DNA of 43,662 nucleotides. It comes from a virus. The stretch is from positions 1 through 43,662 of IMG/VR virus record IMGVR_UViG_3300020733_000435; one strand, given 5' to 3'. A model generated the notes under the pieces. It was not told where the DNA came from, did not search any database, and saw only the letters and a program-made list of their open reading frames with translations. The translations under genes were made by a program, and so were the position numbers. Positions 1 through 7,404 of this stretch are shown here, in pieces (positions within the stretch are counted from its first letter, which is position 1; each line of letters begins with the position of its first letter).

Positions 1-204
1 TGTAAACAAGATTACAGGCAACAAAGACAATACCCAAAGACGTTTGAGCATACTTGGATGTGCTTTGATACTGTCTGTATCTTCCTTGATACGCTGTGCC
101 CGCTCAATAGCGTTTTCATAATTGGTTTTGTTGTTGTAATCAATCAAGGCAAGTCCTGCCAAGATTACAATACCGAGAATTACACCTAAGATAATTGTAA
201 ACAT
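1..204 (-). CDS. Small membrane protein, 3'-truncated by window edge
   Basis: Sixty-eight residues are visible, with no stop before the window edge. The start at 204 is preceded by an AAGGAAAA ribosome site. Residues 1-22 (beginning MFTIILGVILGIVIL) form a hydrophobic segment, followed by a charged stretch of about 30 residues (NYENAIERAQRIKED) and a second hydrophobic segment from about residue 56. It is first in line after the lipoprotein genes on the same strand, so a role at the cell envelope is likely. I do not recognise a family. A small lysis or superinfection membrane protein is possible but unsupported. Confidence 0.6.
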   Translation of the reverse strand, partial: MFTIILGVILGIVILAGLALIDYNNKTNYENAIERAQRIKEDTDSIKAHPSMLKRLWVLSLLPVILFT

Positions 205-212
205 ATTTTTCC

Positions 213-770
213 TTATTGTTTATTAAGTTCTTTAAATGCTTCTGGAGCACGTTGAGCCGCAAGTGTTTCTTGTGCTTGCGCCATTTTAGCCTTCTTCAAA
301 AGATTAGCATCTCCAGTAGGCAATGCTACTAGCACATACACACGGAAACGTCCACCTTCTGGAATTCGTTTAATATCACGAATCTCTACGCCAGTAAGGT
401 CAACTTCTTTACAATTAGTACGTAGAGCCATTTCACTCATTTCAGTACTTGTAACAGCTGAGTCTGTACGATAGATTTTAGTTTGTTGAGTAGCAGTACC
501 GCCGGCCAACATACAAATCTTACCAAACGCATCTGCCTTAGCCTTGATATCAGCCATACTAAAGTCTCCGCTAACAGCAGTACCAGCTTCAAAGACGGCT
601 GAGTTACTCAATGGTACCTTAGTCATCCATTCTGGTGCTTTGCTGATAGCACGTTCGACATAGGCTTCTTGGCGTTCACGTTCTTGGTCGGCACGCTTCT
701 GATATACATCAGTTGTACCACAAGCCGCTAACAGCGCAATCACAGGTGCTAGCAATAAAAGTTTCTTCAT
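213..770 (-). CDS. LPP20-like outer-membrane lipoprotein
   Basis: A 185-residue lipoprotein precursor. A basic N-terminus and hydrophobic core end in the lipobox LLAAC (C17), so lipidation and export are expected. The mature part begins with a charged, probably helical segment, then PEWMTKVP and an alternating Ala/Gly-rich domain (FEAGTAVSGDFSMADIKAKAD) that resembles LPP20-type lipoproteins of Gram-negative bacteria. The family assignment is by eye. Its ATG overlaps the TGA of the entericidin-like gene, so the two are translated together. In a phage the lipoprotein could change the infected cell surface or assist lysis; a spanin role is not evident because no partner inner-membrane spanin is seen. 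Confidence 0.75.
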   Translation of the reverse strand: MKKLLLLAPVIALLAACGTTDVYQKRADQERERQEAYVERAISKAPEWMTKVPLSNSAVFEAGTAVSGDFSMADIKAKADAFGKICMLAGGTATQQTKIYRTDSAVTSTEMSEMALRTNCKEVDLTGVEIRDIKRIPEGGRFRVYVLVALPTGDANLLKKAKMAQAQETLAAQRAPEAFKELNKQ

Positions 771-928
771 TTTGAATCTCCTGTCATTTTACTATGTGTC
801 CAATCTGCGGCGCCTTGTATATCTTTACCAACGCCTGCTACAGTTGAGCATCCGCTTAAACAAAAAATAGCAACGAACATAAGGACTATTAAAATCCACA
901 TGTATTCTTTTACACGATAAGAGTTCAT
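767..928 (-). CDS. Entericidin-like small lipoprotein
   Basis: A 53-residue reading frame, ATG at 928, TGA sharing bases with the next ATG (ATGA). An N-terminal hydrophobic stretch (WILIVLMFVAIFCLSGC) ends in a lipobox, followed by STVAGVGKDIQGAADW, which matches the hallmark of entericidin A/B lipoproteins (C-N/S-T-x-x-G-x-G-x-D-I). Entericidins are small membrane lipoproteins; entericidin B is reported to be bacteriolytic and entericidin A its antidote. The N-terminus is longer than usual, with a charged segment before the hydrophobic core. It lies between a small membrane protein and a larger lipoprotein in an overlapping operon behind a consensus promoter, which suits an envelope or lysis function. 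Confidence 0.75.
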   Translation of the reverse strand: MNSYRVKEYMWILIVLMFVAIFCLSGCSTVAGVGKDIQGAADWTHSKMTGDSK

Positions 929-1053
929 TTTGCCAACTCCTGACTTTGTGTCTTAACTGTTTCAACTCCGTGATCTAGGATCTTAGCGATGCCGGAAAAT
1001 CCAACAGTGGCTAATACCAAACCAAAGACTGTGCCTGCGATAAATGCCTTCAT
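925..1053 (-). CDS. Small single-span membrane protein
   Basis: A 42-residue protein. Residues 1-25 (MKAFIAGTVFGLVLATVGFSG) form a glycine-rich transmembrane or signal-anchor segment, followed by a short amphipathic tail (VETVKTQSQELAK). The start is supported by an AAAGGCAA site and by a near-perfect sigma70 promoter about 40 nt upstream; the stop TGA overlaps the entericidin-like ATG. It is the first gene of the three-gene envelope operon. I know no function for it. Holin or pinholin activity is conceivable for a protein of this shape but is not shown by the sequence. Confidence 0.7.
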   Translation of the reverse strand: MKAFIAGTVFGLVLATVGFSGIAKILDHGVETVKTQSQELAK

Positions 1054-1088
1054 AAAATTGCCTTTCTATGTGTGTTAAACATGTTAGT

Positions 1089-1117
1089 ATTATAAAGCCT
1101 AATGATTGATTTGTCAA
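1089..1117 (-). promoter_or_regulatory. Sigma70-type promoter for the envelope operon
   Basis: On the minus strand TTGACA (1117-1112), a 17-nt spacer and TATAAT (1094-1089) match the consensus exactly. The -35 box overlaps the TGA stop of the upstream lipoprotein gene. It should drive the genes starting at 1053, 928 and 770 with a leader of about 30 nt. Confidence 0.85.
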
Positions 1118-1521
1118 CCTTTATCACGAGTTATACAATCAATTTTGGCTTCACTCTTAAACTCTCCGCCCAATTCTAGCAAAAGATTTTCACGAGCCTT
1201 TTCTTTGGCATAGTAACAGATACTAGCCATTTGTTCTAGTCCTTTTTCAGATTCGTCCAAATGATGTAGAACACCGTCTACTTCTATATCGAAATGGACG
1301 GTACATCTATTTTCCCAACCATTGGCTGATTCCTCTTTGGTAAGATTCATCATATCACTAACCTTGTGTTGATTAACCAAATGACTGCTAGTATCAATCA
1401 TACAGCCTTCTGGCTTTTCTACACGGGCTTCTTCGACAGGTTGCGGAACATAAACTATCTGAGGCTCGTTTCTATCACAAGCCGCTAGGAGAGTTACTAA
1501 CAAAAGGGGTAAGTACTTCAT
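1114..1521 (-). CDS. Cysteine-containing lipoprotein
   Basis: A 135-residue precursor starting MKYLPLLLVTLLAACD, with a lipobox at residues 12-15 (C15). The mature domain has four further cysteines (C40, C73, C102, C129 approximately) that could form disulfides in the periplasm. No known domain is recognised. Its start overlaps the stop of the next gene upstream by ATGA, so it ends the SGNH/phosphoesterase operon. The following promoter reuses its stop codon. An envelope location is well supported; the function is unknown. Confidence 0.7.
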   Translation of the reverse strand: MKYLPLLLVTLLAACDRNEPQIVYVPQPVEEARVEKPEGCMIDTSSHLVNQHKVSDMMNLTKEESANGWENRCTVHFDIEVDGVLHHLDESEKGLEQMASICYYAKEKARENLLLELGGEFKSEAKIDCITRDKG

Positions 1522-1937
1522 TGGTATTTGTCATCAAGCTCTACATTAGTTAAACCCGCAATCATCTGGAACTTATCCCATGCTTGCTTTGCGGCCGGAT
1601 TGGTTGCCAATTCACTGCTGGGCAATACAGCTTCTAACCAAATTTCTGAACGACGACTAGGATGTGCGCCAAACTTTCGAGGTTGATGTAGTTTTCCCGA
1701 TTCCCAAAGTTCAATACTAACACTACGGAAGCGGTCCTCGTCCTCGTCCGGGTAAGCTCGCCATTCAGGATTACTCAATCCATACGAGTCATGATATCCT
1801 CCCCAAATGCTTGCCCACTGTATATCATCGCGTGGATCAAAATCTGTGCGACTAATAATGATGAGAACATCGTCAATGTCTACTACTCCATCGACAATAT
1901 CTTTAACACATCGACTATAACTAAGTCCAATTTTCAT
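1518..1937 (-). CDS. Conserved-type phage protein, unknown function
   Basis: A 139-residue protein. I place the start at 1937 (MKIGLSYSRCVKDIVDG) because a GAAAGAAG site precedes it and its ATG overlaps the SGNH gene's TGA; a longer frame to 1973 would run far into that gene. It is rich in acidic and aromatic residues (IQWASIWGGYHDSYGLSNPEW). No signal peptide, metal motif or known domain is seen. Confidence 0.6.
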   Translation of the reverse strand: MKIGLSYSRCVKDIVDGVVDIDDVLIIISRTDFDPRDDIQWASIWGGYHDSYGLSNPEWRAYPDEDEDRFRSVSIELWESGKLHQPRKFGAHPSRRSEIWLEAVLPSSELATNPAAKQAWDKFQMIAGLTNVELDDKYQ

Positions 1938-2332
1938 TTTACTTCTTTCGCAATCTCTTTGTAACCTGACCAACTTGGATGAATCTTATCTGGTTGTAAA
2001 CTTGTAATGGGTAATACAACATCGCCATATTCTACAGCGACCTTTTGAACGATAGCTTGTATATTTGGTTTAATAGCGGGCATGATCCAATATACGCGAT
2101 CCGCTTTAGTAAGAGCTCGTATAGTACGCAATTCTTCCTCAGTCTTAACATACTGATGATCGTTTGATCCTAAACTAATAATAACATGCTTGGCTTCGTA
2201 AGGAGCCTTATCAATATTCTTATTGACCCATTGGTAACTGTTAATACCCCCTTTGGCTATAACAGTACATTGTGGAGAGAACATTGCTGTACCAACAGCA
2301 ATGCTATCTCCCATTATTAGACAATCAATCAT
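1934..2332 (-). CDS. SGNH/GDSL-type hydrolase
   Basis: A compact 132-residue SGNH-fold protein. Block I is MGDSIAVGT (Ser10 nucleophile), block II lies near KGGINSYQ, block III is SLGSNDHQ (Asn57), and block V is DKIHPSWSGY with the Asp115-x-x-His118 pair, so all four hallmark blocks appear. Members are esterases or lipases acting on acyl or acetyl groups of polysaccharides, lipids or proteins. No signal peptide is seen, so it works in the cytoplasm or in the particle. It sits in an ATGA-coupled operon. Phage enzymes of this type are often assumed to deacylate host polysaccharide; the substrate is unknown here. Confidence 0.85.
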   Translation of the reverse strand: MIDCLIMGDSIAVGTAMFSPQCTVIAKGGINSYQWVNKNIDKAPYEAKHVIISLGSNDHQYVKTEEELRTIRALTKADRVYWIMPAIKPNIQAIVQKVAVEYGDVVLPITSLQPDKIHPSWSGYKEIAKEVK

Positions 2333-2496
2333 TTATTAGATGCCTCAAGTTCTGTAATACGATTTGTTAATTGTACTATAGATTCCTCTAGTTTGTCAAT
2401 ATGTGCGGCAACCTGTGCCATAAATTCGGCTGTGTTTGCACCTGTAGTTCGTAGCATTTCTGCAACGGTTACTTTGTTTTCAATCTGTTCACTCAT
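2329..2496 (-). CDS. Small coiled-coil protein
   Basis: A 55-residue protein from ATG 2496 (MSEQIENKVTVAEML). The second half (HIDKLEESIVQLTNRITELEA) has heptad spacing of Leu/Ile typical of a short coiled coil. A longer in-frame start exists at 2595 but lies inside the phosphoesterase gene and is not credible. It overlaps the SGNH start by ATGA. Function unknown; oligomerisation is likely. Confidence 0.65.
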   Translation of the reverse strand: MSEQIENKVTVAEMLRTTGANTAEFMAQVAAHIDKLEESIVQLTNRITELEASNK

Positions 2497-2497
2497 T

Positions 2498-3358
2498 TTA
2501 AATCTCCAATAAAATGTTAGGATTCCAGCCACTGTCTTCACTGTAGCCATCGTTTTCATAACCGCGTGGGTTACATACAACTCTTGTTTCACCAATTACA
2601 TAATCAAATGGTTGGTGCATGTGTCCATGTGTCCAAAGTTTAATCTGTGGGTGATCCAAAATGAACTCACTCAGATCGCTAGCATAACCACCATTCATAA
2701 GCGAGTCGTTTTTATACTGCTCGTGTATGCTTAACGGACTTGGCGCATGATGTCCAACTACTACACATTTTTTATCTTTGTTTTGTTCAACAACAATTTT
2801 GATATAGGCAAGAGTCTTGTCATGTCGAACTGCAACATCTAACGAACTCATAGATGCGTAGCTTCTGTAGTCGTTGCGAACAATACGGAAGTCATTCATC
2901 ATACCTTCAATGGCATGCATGGTAAGTGGATCACGCTTGTTCATATTGGTCCAAAGTGTACCTCCTACGAACACAACATCGTCGATGACTTTAGTATCCT
3001 GTTCTAGCAAGTAGATGTTAGGAAACTTAGCCATTTCATCACGCATGTAATCAATAGCCGCATAGAACTTGCCGTGATAGAATTCGTGATTGCCCATAAC
3101 GTAGATAACGTGTGGGAATTGAAAACTACAACGCTTAAAGAAATCTCTATAACGCTGTGCGGCTTGTTGTCTACGACCCAACCCAGTACCTTTAGCAATA
3201 GCCTCTTGGTCTGAACTATTGTTAGGTTCTGGATGGTCGTGCAGATCCTGAGCAACACAAATGTCACCAGACAGAATCAGGACATCGTAGTCCTGATCGT
3301 TTTGAATATTGATGTCACTGAACTCTAAATGGAGGTCACTGACTAGTTTAATTTTCAT
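2498..3358 (-). CDS. Calcineurin-like metallophosphoesterase
   Basis: A 286-residue protein with the full set of family motifs in order: SDLHLE (D8, H10), SGDICV, GNHEFYHG, VVGHHAPS and THGHMHQPFDY. These provide the two-metal centre of calcineurin-type phosphoesterases. Substrates in the family range from nucleic-acid ends and cyclic nucleotides to phosphoproteins; this one is unassigned. A region rich in Gln/Arg (GLGRRQQAAQRYRDFF) sits between the metal motifs and may bind substrate. It starts directly after its upstream neighbour. A second, shorter phosphoesterase is at 39495-40100. Confidence 0.9.
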   Translation of the reverse strand: MKIKLVSDLHLEFSDINIQNDQDYDVLILSGDICVAQDLHDHPEPNNSSDQEAIAKGTGLGRRQQAAQRYRDFFKRCSFQFPHVIYVMGNHEFYHGKFYAAIDYMRDEMAKFPNIYLLEQDTKVIDDVVFVGGTLWTNMNKRDPLTMHAIEGMMNDFRIVRNDYRSYASMSSLDVAVRHDKTLAYIKIVVEQNKDKKCVVVGHHAPSPLSIHEQYKNDSLMNGGYASDLSEFILDHPQIKLWTHGHMHQPFDYVIGETRVVCNPRGYENDGYSEDSGWNPNILLEI

Positions 3359-3976
3359 TTAATCCTCTTCATTAATTTCTTCACCAATAGTGTAATCAAT
3401 TGGAAATGTAGGCAATCCGTTTTCTTTTGCCCACTGTTTGGCATCTTCTTTAGTATACTGGCCTACTTCAACTTTGTCAACAAATGCCTTTAACATTTTG
3501 TTCATCCAATCATTGAATGTCATGTTTTCAGCATGTGCGGCTTTGAACGCAAACATCAGCAAATCATCTGGCAAGTCCAACGGAACACTGATATCTGTAC
3601 TGTATTCTTCACCTTCTTTAATAGCAAGACATTTGGAAATAAAATCATCGTCAACTTCCAAATCCACGTACTCAACATCGTCCCAAGCCTTATTAAAATT
3701 AATGCCAAATCGTTCAGCTTCTTTACGATGCTTCTCCTGCTTGTTTTCAGCAACCATGCGATATGCGCGATCATTAGTATAGTCGCAGACAGCTACTTCA
3801 TAGACTTTTTGTGTTTTGGTACTGAATACAATATTAAAACTGTATCCACCCTTGCCATGAACACCATTCCAACTGCTTAGACTATAAGCATTTGGCCCAT
3901 AGCAATTCCAACCATAGTCGCTGCCTTCGGTAATTTTATAGTCTACCAACTCCATCCATTCTTTCATTGTAATCAT
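3359..3976 (-). CDS. Hypothetical phage protein
   Basis: A 205-residue acidic protein. The N-terminal part carries GWNCYGPNAYSLSSWNG and GGYSFNIVFSTKTQKVYEVAVCDY, which suggests a small beta-rich domain; the rest is helical and acidic. The start at 3976 overlaps the previous gene's stop (ATGA); an alternative Met lies three codons in. I recognise no family or catalytic motif. Confidence 0.65.
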   Translation of the reverse strand: MITMKEWMELVDYKITEGSDYGWNCYGPNAYSLSSWNGVHGKGGYSFNIVFSTKTQKVYEVAVCDYTNDRAYRMVAENKQEKHRKEAERFGINFNKAWDDVEYVDLEVDDDFISKCLAIKEGEEYSTDISVPLDLPDDLLMFAFKAAHAENMTFNDWMNKMLKAFVDKVEVGQYTKEDAKQWAKENGLPTFPIDYTIGEEINEED

Positions 3977-4578
3977 TGCTCGAATCCTTCTTTGAGTAAT
4001 TTAGTTTCTTCTAATTCATCTTCCGGAGCATCAAAATCCTGTCCACCGTGTTCTACACACACTGTCTTGATCCAACCACCTGGGGTCTGTGTTCCGGGCT
4101 TGCCACATTCTTCGCAAGTTACGCCTGACATTGATTCTGCCATGTCAACAAGTCCGCGAATGTATTCATCACCGCCTGTGTAGTAGAAGCGTAGGGTGCC
4201 AAACTTTTCTTTAACTTGATCCAGAGTTACTTGCGGAACTTCTGCGGGAATTTCACGCAGGGGATCTTTGATAAGTTCTTGCTTACGTTTTTCTACGTAA
4301 TCTCGATTCAGCATGTCTTTCATATCCTCGTCGAATAATGTAGAGTCACCGGCTTTGAGTTGTTCAGCCATCTTATTAAATTTGATAGCGACTTCACGCT
4401 GTCTAATCTTCCAATCAATGTGATGCTGAATATTACCCATAAGTTGATTGAGGATCTGGAACCAACCATCACCACATTCAAATCCCCAACACATACAAGT
4501 CTCCTGCATTGACTTGTCACGATTAACCATCATCTTTGGATATACCTTACATAGGTATTCGTCTAGTTCTCGTTTCAT
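3973..4578 (-). CDS. Phage protein with a C-terminal zinc-knuckle-like motif
   Basis: A 201-residue protein. It has CMCWGFECGDGW near residue 28, a conserved-looking block KFGTLRFYYTGGDEYIRG near residue 125, and CEECGKPG followed later by a CVEHGG, which could be a zinc site. The LRFYY-GGD block recurs in uncharacterised proteins of large phages as I remember them. Both ends overlap neighbours by ATGA. Function is unknown; a nucleic-acid or protein-binding role would fit the zinc-like part. Confidence 0.65.
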   Translation of the reverse strand: MKRELDEYLCKVYPKMMVNRDKSMQETCMCWGFECGDGWFQILNQLMGNIQHHIDWKIRQREVAIKFNKMAEQLKAGDSTLFDEDMKDMLNRDYVEKRKQELIKDPLREIPAEVPQVTLDQVKEKFGTLRFYYTGGDEYIRGLVDMAESMSGVTCEECGKPGTQTPGGWIKTVCVEHGGQDFDAPEDELEETKLLKEGFEQ

Positions 4579-4802
4579 ATAATTTTCCCCAATCCGTTGT
4601 AAATTAGTTGATCCAACTCTGTTTGGTAGTCTTGTCCTTGTCTACGTTTGAGCCAAATGGCAGTGAGCAGTTCGCGACCATCGCCACTGGCTCCGACTGC
4701 AAGTCCACGTTTTTCCATTTCTTCTAAAATATCCTCATCATCGAAATCGTCTAAGTCAACATCAATCTCGACTTCTTTATAAACTGTAGTGTATCTGCTC
4801 AT
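4575..4802 (-). CDS. Small acidic phage protein
   Basis: A 75-residue protein with a very acidic run (EVEIDVDLDDFDDEDILEEM) followed by RGLAV and a helical tail (LLTAIWLKRRQGQDYQTEL). Such acidic small proteins are common in phage early regions, sometimes as inhibitors or DNA mimics, but nothing specific points to that. It overlaps both neighbours by ATGA. Confidence 0.6.
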   Translation of the reverse strand: MSRYTTVYKEVEIDVDLDDFDDEDILEEMEKRGLAVGASGDGRELLTAIWLKRRQGQDYQTELDQLIYNGLGKII

Positions 4803-5053
4803 TTTATTTCATCCGATGTTTCTGGAAAGTGACTGATAATTAAATCTAATGCTTCAATGGTACGCATATTAGTTACTATGTCATCTGGATGCAACCAATA
4901 GCCATCTGGGTTAGATTCTGTTTTAGGATTCTTCTTCCACTGTTTTAGTTCTTTTTTAAGATAAGCACGATAGTCTTTTAGGTTAAGGCTAGTAATGCGA
5001 TCAGCAGTTTCACCATCGATCCATTGATAAGGTTTGTGTTTTGCTTTACTCAT
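4799..5053 (-). CDS. Hypothetical phage protein
   Basis: An 84-residue charged protein with a Lys-rich helical middle (YRAYLKKELKQWKKN) and the segment GYWLHPDDIV. It is flanked by overlapping genes on both sides. No known domain is seen. Confidence 0.6.
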   Translation of the reverse strand: MSKAKHKPYQWIDGETADRITSLNLKDYRAYLKKELKQWKKNPKTESNPDGYWLHPDDIVTNMRTIEALDLIISHFPETSDEIK

Positions 5054-5226
5054 CAGTATACCTCTTTGGTAATTGTGTATTCTTCCTTAGGCCACTTGGC
5101 TTTAAATTCATCTGTCTTTATATATTCATTGAATGATTTGGCATCAAAAAATACTTTATGGAATTCTGTCTTGTAACTACCTTTTTTGGTAATTGTTAAG
5201 TAAACCGATTTAGCTGTACCTGCCAT
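5053..5226 (-). CDS. Small basic hypothetical protein
   Basis: A 57-residue reading frame from ATG 5226 (MAGTAKSVYLTITKKG) to TGA 5053. Both ends share one base with the neighbouring genes (TAATG and TGATG), which is strong evidence that it is translated. The pattern of aromatic and lysine residues (YTITKEVY at the end) suggests a small beta protein. Function unknown. Confidence 0.65.
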   Translation of the reverse strand: MAGTAKSVYLTITKKGSYKTEFHKVFFDAKSFNEYIKTDEFKAKWPKEEYTITKEVY

Positions 5227-5906
5227 TACTGTGCCGCTTTCACAAAGTTAAGTCTAGTTTCATCATTTCCGTGCTTCCAATGTTTGCCCTGAGCTTTAAC
5301 CTTGGCTTTAACAATGACACACGGGCCTTGTTTCAATTCTACTTGGCTCATCCAACTAGCCATTTTATTGTTTATTATAGCACAAATGTTCCAGCCATCA
5401 TAGTTCTTTGACTTGATTACTTCAAGGATTTCGCAATCTAAATCAGCCAAACGATCTCCTTCGGAACCTAGGAATCCTTCTTCAACTGCCCTAGAGGCTT
5501 TCTTAACTTCATTGTGTGTTTTGTCTCTAGCCTGCACACTAGGCAAACAGGCTATCCAACCAAATTCATTTTCTTTAACAGTTTCACTGCCCAGCAACGA
5601 ATTGACTTTGGTGAGAAATTCATTCTCACCGTCAATGGCGGCAAACAATAAACGCTTGTAGTACTTTTGTATTTCCTCTGCCTGAACTTCATCTTCGGGC
5701 AAAATCTTTAATACTTTTAAATCGGGTATAACTTCTGTAGTGCTTACAGTATAGAGCATTAGAGCTTTGTTTGGATATTTGGTGTACATAAGAACACCAT
5801 CATCTGCGTAAACAGGTTCGTGTACTTTAATATAAGTACCATTCACTCTCTGTGCCGCACAGGCTAGTTCTAATACTTGTTTGGTAGGAAAAGTTCTCAA
5901 TTCCAT
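5226..5906 (-). CDS. Hypothetical phage protein
   Basis: I place the start at 5906 (MELRTFPTKQVLEL), which has GGTGAGC upstream; a start four codons earlier at 5918 lacks a ribosome site. The product is about 226 residues, with a stretch LMYTKYPNKALMLYTV in the N-terminal half and LNSLLGSETVK-like helices later. The C-terminal part (GPCVIVKAKVKAQGKHWKHGN) looks like a beta barrel edge. No family is recognised. A promoter at 5937-5965 precedes it, making it the head of the operon that runs down to 1114. Confidence 0.65.
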   Translation of the reverse strand: MELRTFPTKQVLELACAAQRVNGTYIKVHEPVYADDGVLMYTKYPNKALMLYTVSTTEVIPDLKVLKILPEDEVQAEEIQKYYKRLLFAAIDGENEFLTKVNSLLGSETVKENEFGWIACLPSVQARDKTHNEVKKASRAVEEGFLGSEGDRLADLDCEILEVIKSKNYDGWNICAIINNKMASWMSQVELKQGPCVIVKAKVKAQGKHWKHGNDETRLNFVKAAQ

Positions 5907-5936
5907 GTCGCTCACCATATAAGTTAATATACAAGT

Positions 5937-5965
5937 ATTTTACATGAAAATGTATCGTTTGTCAA
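5937..5965 (-). promoter_or_regulatory. Sigma70-type promoter
   Basis: On the minus strand TTGACA (5965-5960), 17 nt, TAAAAT (5942-5937). It lies inside the last codons of the zincin-like gene, so the coding sequence doubles as promoter for the gene starting at 5906. Confidence 0.75.
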
Positions 5966-6602
5966 CCGTTTCTAAATGATAATAAATCTTTTTGGCTAAT
6001 TTTTTGGTTAAGCCATTTAGTCCAAAGTGTCCTACATAAGCACGTAGGGTTGGGCTAGAAAATTGGCTACCTGTACGCATCTTGCTCAATACACTGATTT
6101 TACCTAAACGTCTTTTGGCACGTTCAGCATCCATTGTGCGTAGCAACTCAATTGAAATGCTAAATGCATACGCATCAACTTCGTCATCATCTGCTAGATA
6201 CACTTCATACGGACTGTTAACATGTCCGCCATAGTAGGCATGATTTCTGCGTAGACTTTGATATTGGTGACGGAACTCATGTACTACTGCATCAAATATT
6301 TCTGTAAGGAATAAAGTTACTTGATGAGGACCAAACTGTTCAGTACCGTCTAGATTATTATAGACTACAACTTCGATTGCTGTTTCTAGTTCGCTGTCGT
6401 TTTCGCTATCGTAGTATGCCATGACATACCACTTGTCAGCATCTAGTGTTTTGTCTTTTTTAGTTTTGATAGCAATATCAAAGTTATGACTTTTGAATAC
6501 TTTGCGAGTTTTTGATATTAGCTTTTTAAAGGTAGTTAGGTCCACAGTAGATTCTCGGACTTCTTTGCATACTTCAAATACCCGCCCAAGAATTATGTTC
6601 AT
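5940..6602 (-). CDS. Putative zincin-type metallopeptidase
   Basis: A 220-residue protein with DAVVHEFRHQYQ, giving an HExxH zinc motif at residues 108-112, and a downstream DEVDAYA (140-146) whose Glu/Asp could supply the third ligand. The preceding segment LFLTEIFDAVV is helical, as expected for the active-site helix. Phages carry small zincins thought to process head or tail proteins, but none is shown to be this one. It lies just after IF-1 with a 3-nt gap. Catalysis is inferred from the motif only. Confidence 0.7.
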   Translation of the reverse strand: MNIILGRVFEVCKEVRESTVDLTTFKKLISKTRKVFKSHNFDIAIKTKKDKTLDADKWYVMAYYDSENDSELETAIEVVVYNNLDGTEQFGPHQVTLFLTEIFDAVVHEFRHQYQSLRRNHAYYGGHVNSPYEVYLADDDEVDAYAFSISIELLRTMDAERAKRRLGKISVLSKMRTGSQFSSPTLRAYVGHFGLNGLTKKLAKKIYYHLETVDKRYIFM

Positions 6603-6605
6603 ATA

Positions 6606-6824
6606 TTACAACCTATAAGTTACTCTACCTTTTGTTAGGTCATATGGACTAACTTCTAAACGAACGTTATCCCCTAAAATGATCCTAATCTTGTTTTGTT
6701 TTAACTTGCCACCCATATAGCATAGCAATGGGTTTGGCATGTTTTCAACTTTGACCCGAAACATATTTCCGGGTAGTACTTCGTCAACTGTGCCTGTTAG
6801 TTCTATAATGTCGTCTTTAGCCAT
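6606..6824 (-). CDS. infA: Translation initiation factor IF-1
   Basis: A 72-residue protein, the usual IF-1 length, starting MAKDDIIELTGTVDEVLPG and ending SPYDLTKGRVTYRL. The whole OB fold aligns by eye with bacterial IF-1: E-x-x-G-T-V-x-E-x-L-P, MFRV, GDNVRLEVSPYDL and the KGRV end. IF-1 binds the A site of the 30S subunit and helps IF-2 and IF-3 in start selection. The segment NMPNPLLCYMGGKLKQN replaces the usual loop and helix region with an altered sequence. A phage copy could bias initiation to viral mRNAs, including leaderless ones. It overlaps the AbrB-like gene by 8 nt. Confidence 0.93.
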   Translation of the reverse strand: MAKDDIIELTGTVDEVLPGNMFRVKVENMPNPLLCYMGGKLKQNKIRIILGDNVRLEVSPYDLTKGRVTYRL

Positions 6825-6987
6825 TCGTTACTTTTGAAATGATCCAAGCACCGTCATCCTGCTTAGTCCATTCCAGTGTGTCTCCTTCTTTCCATCCTTG
6901 TAGTTCAAGTAAATCTTGTGGTAGAGGTAGAACAATGTCCCCACTGCCATCATCTGCTTCTTCAACTGTTACTGTCCAATGTGTCAT
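6817..6987 (-). CDS. AbrB/MazE-like small protein
   Basis: A 56-residue frame from ATG 6987 to TAA 6817. The core DIVLPLPQDLLELQGWKEGD followed by TLEW and GAWIISKV matches the swapped-hairpin AbrB fold found in AbrB/SpoVT and MazE-type antitoxins, with an acidic N-terminal stretch (EEADDGSGD). Family members bind DNA as dimers or form the antitoxin half of a toxin pair; no toxin gene is adjacent. It overlaps infA by 8 nt and is translationally coupled to it. Confidence 0.75.
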   Translation of the reverse strand: MTHWTVTVEEADDGSGDIVLPLPQDLLELQGWKEGDTLEWTKQDDGAWIISKVTNG

Positions 6988-7001
6988 AGTATTATTTAAC
7001 C

Positions 7002-7403
7002 TTACTCTTCGTCGTTATCCCAAGGAACAGGAAACCAGCCCAAACGGTTAAGGTCCTTTTCAACTTCTTCAGTGACTTCACCTTCGGAAACATATCCGTT
7101 TTTGGCAAAGTACTCCTCATCCTCTTTACCGTCCAAGCTCAAACCGCCCCTAATACCAGAACAGTAGTAGTCCATGTAGTCCTCACCCTTGCCCCTCCAA
7201 TCGGCAACTAAGCCGCCTGCGCTACGCCAACTACGACTCCAAAGATCCTTTTCGGCATCTTGTCTTAGTGCAGGAAAAAATTCTCTAGGGCACCAGCGCA
7301 TATTACAAAAAGCCGCATAGAGATTTTGAGCATAGTCGTCACGAGTTCGGATCTTGTTTAAGATCTCAGCATCCTGCCAAATTTCTTCTTCTAAATCTCT
7401 CAT
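7002..7403 (-). CDS. Hypothetical phage protein
   Basis: A 133-residue protein with an aromatic, arginine-rich core: YAAFCNMRWCPREFFPAL, then WSRSWRSAGGLVADWRGKG and DYYCSGIRGG, ending acidic (PWDNDEE). The arrangement resembles uncharacterised phage proteins I have seen repeatedly, but no function is known to me. It sits one base after the secreted HExxH gene. Confidence 0.65.
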   Translation of the reverse strand: MRDLEEEIWQDAEILNKIRTRDDYAQNLYAAFCNMRWCPREFFPALRQDAEKDLWSRSWRSAGGLVADWRGKGEDYMDYYCSGIRGGLSLDGKEDEEYFAKNGYVSEGEVTEEVEKDLNRLGWFPVPWDNDEE

Positions 7404-7404
7404 A

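Noticed and set aside
3438-3880. Plus-strand ORFs inside the minus-strand genes at 3359-3976
   Set aside because: They are antisense to a gene with tight ATGA coupling on both sides and show no ribosome site or domain.
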